A DNA stretch of 7,347 bases, taken from Bacillota bacterium (GTDB lineage: Bacteria; Bacillota; Clostridia; Lutisporales; Lutisporaceae). Positions 5,805 through 7,347 of the stretch are shown here, in pieces. The stretch lies in NCBI GenBank assembly GCA_023405875.1, contig JAEXXN010000285.1:1-7347 (forward strand). Direction: 5' to 3'. A model generated the notes under the pieces. That model searched no databases and was not told the DNA's origin. It saw only the letters and a program-made list of their open reading frames with translations. Both the position numbers and the translations under genes were made by a program. How positions within the stretch are numbered: the stretch's first letter is position 1; each line of letters starts with the position of its first letter.

Positions 5805-7347
5805 ATGGGTAAATTTAGAGAATTGGCCCCGGAGGAACTGATTAATAAAGTAGACTATTCGGAATTTGAGTTTGAGACCACAGCAGACCTTAATCCCCTG
5901 GATGGTATAATAGGGCAGGGCAGGGCGGCAGCGGCCATGGAATTCGGACTTGCAATAAAAAGATCTGGCTATAACATATTTGTTTCAGGAATAACAGGTA
6001 CGGGACGCAGCAGCTATACCAGGTCAATAATAAGCAGGATAGCAGCAAATGAAAAGGTTCCTGATGACTGGTGCTATGTGTATAATTTCAAAAATCCGGA
6101 TAAGCCTGCAGGAATGAACCTGACCGCAGGAATGGGCTACAAGCTTCAGAACGATATGAAGAAGCTTTTGAAGGAGTTCAAGGTCAAGATTCCAAAGGCC
6201 TATGAAGGTGAAGAATATGAAAAGCAGAAGAACGAATTGATCCAGGAATATCAGGAAAAGAGCTCTGAACAGATGGAGGCCTTCAACGCCTTCGCCAAGG
6301 AGCAGGGCTTTATTATAAAAAAGACCGAGCAGGGGCTTATGACCATACCCCTTTACGGGGGAAAGCCAATAGAGGATAAGGACTATATGGAAATGAGTCC
6401 GGAAGAAAGAAAAAAAATCGAAGACAGCTCCTTTGTCGTCCAGGGAAAGCTTCTGGAGATGATGAAAAGGATAAAGGACATAGAAAAAGCCACAAGGGAT
6501 AAAATAGACCAGCTGGAAATGAGGATAGCACTTATTGCAATAGAGCAGCCGATGATGGAGCTGAAAGAAAAGTACGAGCAGTATAAAAATGTGGTTGAAT
6601 ATCTTAATGCCGTGCAAAAGGATATAATCAATAATATTGAGGATTTCAGAAACCTGGAGGTCCACAATGCAGACCAGATGGACCTGGTGGAAAGGATCAG
6701 GGAAAAGGATTTTACCCTGAAATACCAGGTGAACCTTCTGGTGGACAACAGAGAGCTGAAGGGTGCTCCTGTTATTATGGAGGCCAATCCCAAGTACCCT
6801 AACCTTCTTGGGAAAATTGAATATGAAAGCAATATGGGAGTAGTTACGACGGATTTCACCAAGATAAAGGCAGGCTCGCTTCATCAGGCCAACGGCGGCT
6901 ATATCATAATCAATATGTCGGATATCGCCAGAAATCCTGAAAGCTGGGAAGGGATAAAGCGTGCAATAAAGACTGGGGATATAACCATTGAAAATATATA
7001 TTCAATGTCCGGGATAGTATCCGGGGGAATAAAGCCGGAGCCTATACCCTTGAACGTAAAGGTGATTCTGATAGGCAGCTCTTATGTATACCAATCACTG
7101 TACACCTATGACGAGGACTTCAGGAAGCTCTTTAAGATCAAAGCTGATTTTGATATAGACATGAGCAGCGACAAGGATAATTGCATGAAATATGCACGGT
7201 TTATCAGCTCGCATTGTGCCAATAAAGGGCTGAAGAGCTTTGACAAGTCTGCCGTGGCAGCAGTGATAGAACACAGCCGGAGACTGGCCGATCACAAGAA
7301 CAAGCTGTCAACCAGATTCAATGATATTGTCGAAATACTATATGAGG
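5805..7347 (+). CDS. Lon-like (LonC/YcbZ-type, AAA_32) protease, 3' end cut by window
   Basis: An open frame of 514 codons runs from ATG 5805, with GAGGAG at 5792-5797 seven bases upstream, off the right edge without a stop. It resembles the AAA_32 group of Lon-like proteases. Residues 62-70 form a P-loop GITGTGRSS in which Arg68 replaces the usual Lys. Residues about 113-305 are highly charged and helical, a probable coiled-coil insertion. GSLHQANGGYIIIN (357-370) corresponds to the Walker B region but ends in Asn rather than Asp. KPEPIPLNVKVILIGS and DEDFRKLFKIKADFD (from 436) are strongly family-like, as is the final STRFNDIVEIL. The Ser-Lys protease domain would lie beyond the window. Degenerate ATPase motifs fit LonC-type enzymes, some of which are reported to work without ATP. 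It is likely cytoplasmic quality control and not linked to the wall genes. Confidence 0.85.
   Translation, partial: MGKFRELAPEELINKVDYSEFEFETTADLNPLDGIIGQGRAAAAMEFGLAIKRSGYNIFVSGITGTGRSSYTRSIISRIAANEKVPDDWCYVYNFKNPDKPAGMNLTAGMGYKLQNDMKKLLKEFKVKIPKAYEGEEYEKQKNELIQEYQEKSSEQMEAFNAFAKEQGFIIKKTEQGLMTIPLYGGKPIEDKDYMEMSPEERKKIEDSSFVVQGKLLEMMKRIKDIEKATRDKIDQLEMRIALIAIEQPMMELKEKYEQYKNVVEYLNAVQKDIINNIEDFRNLEVHNADQMDLVERIREKDFTLKYQVNLLVDNRELKGAPVIMEANPKYPNLLGKIEYESNMGVVTTDFTKIKAGSLHQANGGYIIINMSDIARNPESWEGIKRAIKTGDITIENIYSMSGIVSGGIKPEPIPLNVKVILIGSSYVYQSLYTYDEDFRKLFKIKADFDIDMSSDKDNCMKYARFISSHCANKGLKSFDKSAVAAVIEHSRRLADHKNKLSTRFNDIVEILYE

Noticed and set aside
6024..6884. Long 286-codon minus-strand frame opposite the Lon-like gene
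   Set aside because: The plus strand encodes a clearly family-like protein through the whole stretch. The antisense product is rich in Leu, Phe, His and Ile as expected from the mirror of a charged helical region.
1..7347. CRISPR array, transposon ends, tRNA genes or phage genes
   Set aside because: No regularly spaced repeats, transposase, integrase, cloverleaf or terminal repeats were seen on reading either strand.

Overview
The window looks like ordinary chromosome from a Gram-positive, Clostridia-like (Bacillota) bacterium. The evidence is moderate GC, heavy use of AGA/AGG and ATA codons, strong AGGAGG-type ribosome binding sites, TTG starts, and the set of families present (DUF4330-like proteins, CsaB, a TagA-type glycosyltransferase, a Lon-like AAA_32 protease). 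I see no mobile element, CRISPR array, tRNA or rRNA. Species assignment is not possible from sequence reading alone.

Layout. (1) 2-916, plus strand: two tandem small membrane-anchored proteins of the DUF4330 type. The first is cut by the left edge; the second is complete. (2) 914-973: a 23-bp perfect inverted repeat whose outer ends are the stop codons of the two converging genes, almost certainly a shared bidirectional terminator. (3) 971-4591, minus strand: a leftward run murA -> GT4 glycosyltransferase -> csaB. (4) 4592-4976: a divergent intergenic region with a good extended -10 promoter on each strand, a strong hairpin in the predicted murA leader and a GC-rich structured segment in the predicted tagA leader. 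(5) 4977-5708, plus strand: a TagA/WecG/CpsF-family glycosyltransferase. (6) 5805 to the right edge, plus strand: the N-terminal 514 codons of a Lon-like protease of the AAA_32 (LonC/YcbZ-like) type, with an Arg in place of the Walker A Lys.

The central theme is cell-envelope polymer synthesis. MurA makes the first committed peptidoglycan precursor. TagA-family enzymes add ManNAc to lipid-linked GlcNAc. CsaB adds a pyruvate ketal to ManNAc, creating the ligand for SLH-domain (S-layer homology) proteins. The lipid-linked ManNAc-GlcNAc expected from TagA is the type of substrate CsaB acts on, so the two divergent transcription units plausibly feed one pathway: a pyruvylated secondary cell-wall polymer that anchors surface proteins. 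The GT4 enzyme may add another sugar. The Lon-like gene appears to be an unrelated neighbour.

Nothing here clearly amounts to a wholly new system. The parts most worth a second look are the intergenic RNA/DNA structures, the tandem DUF4330 pair and the degenerate ATPase motifs of the Lon-like protein.
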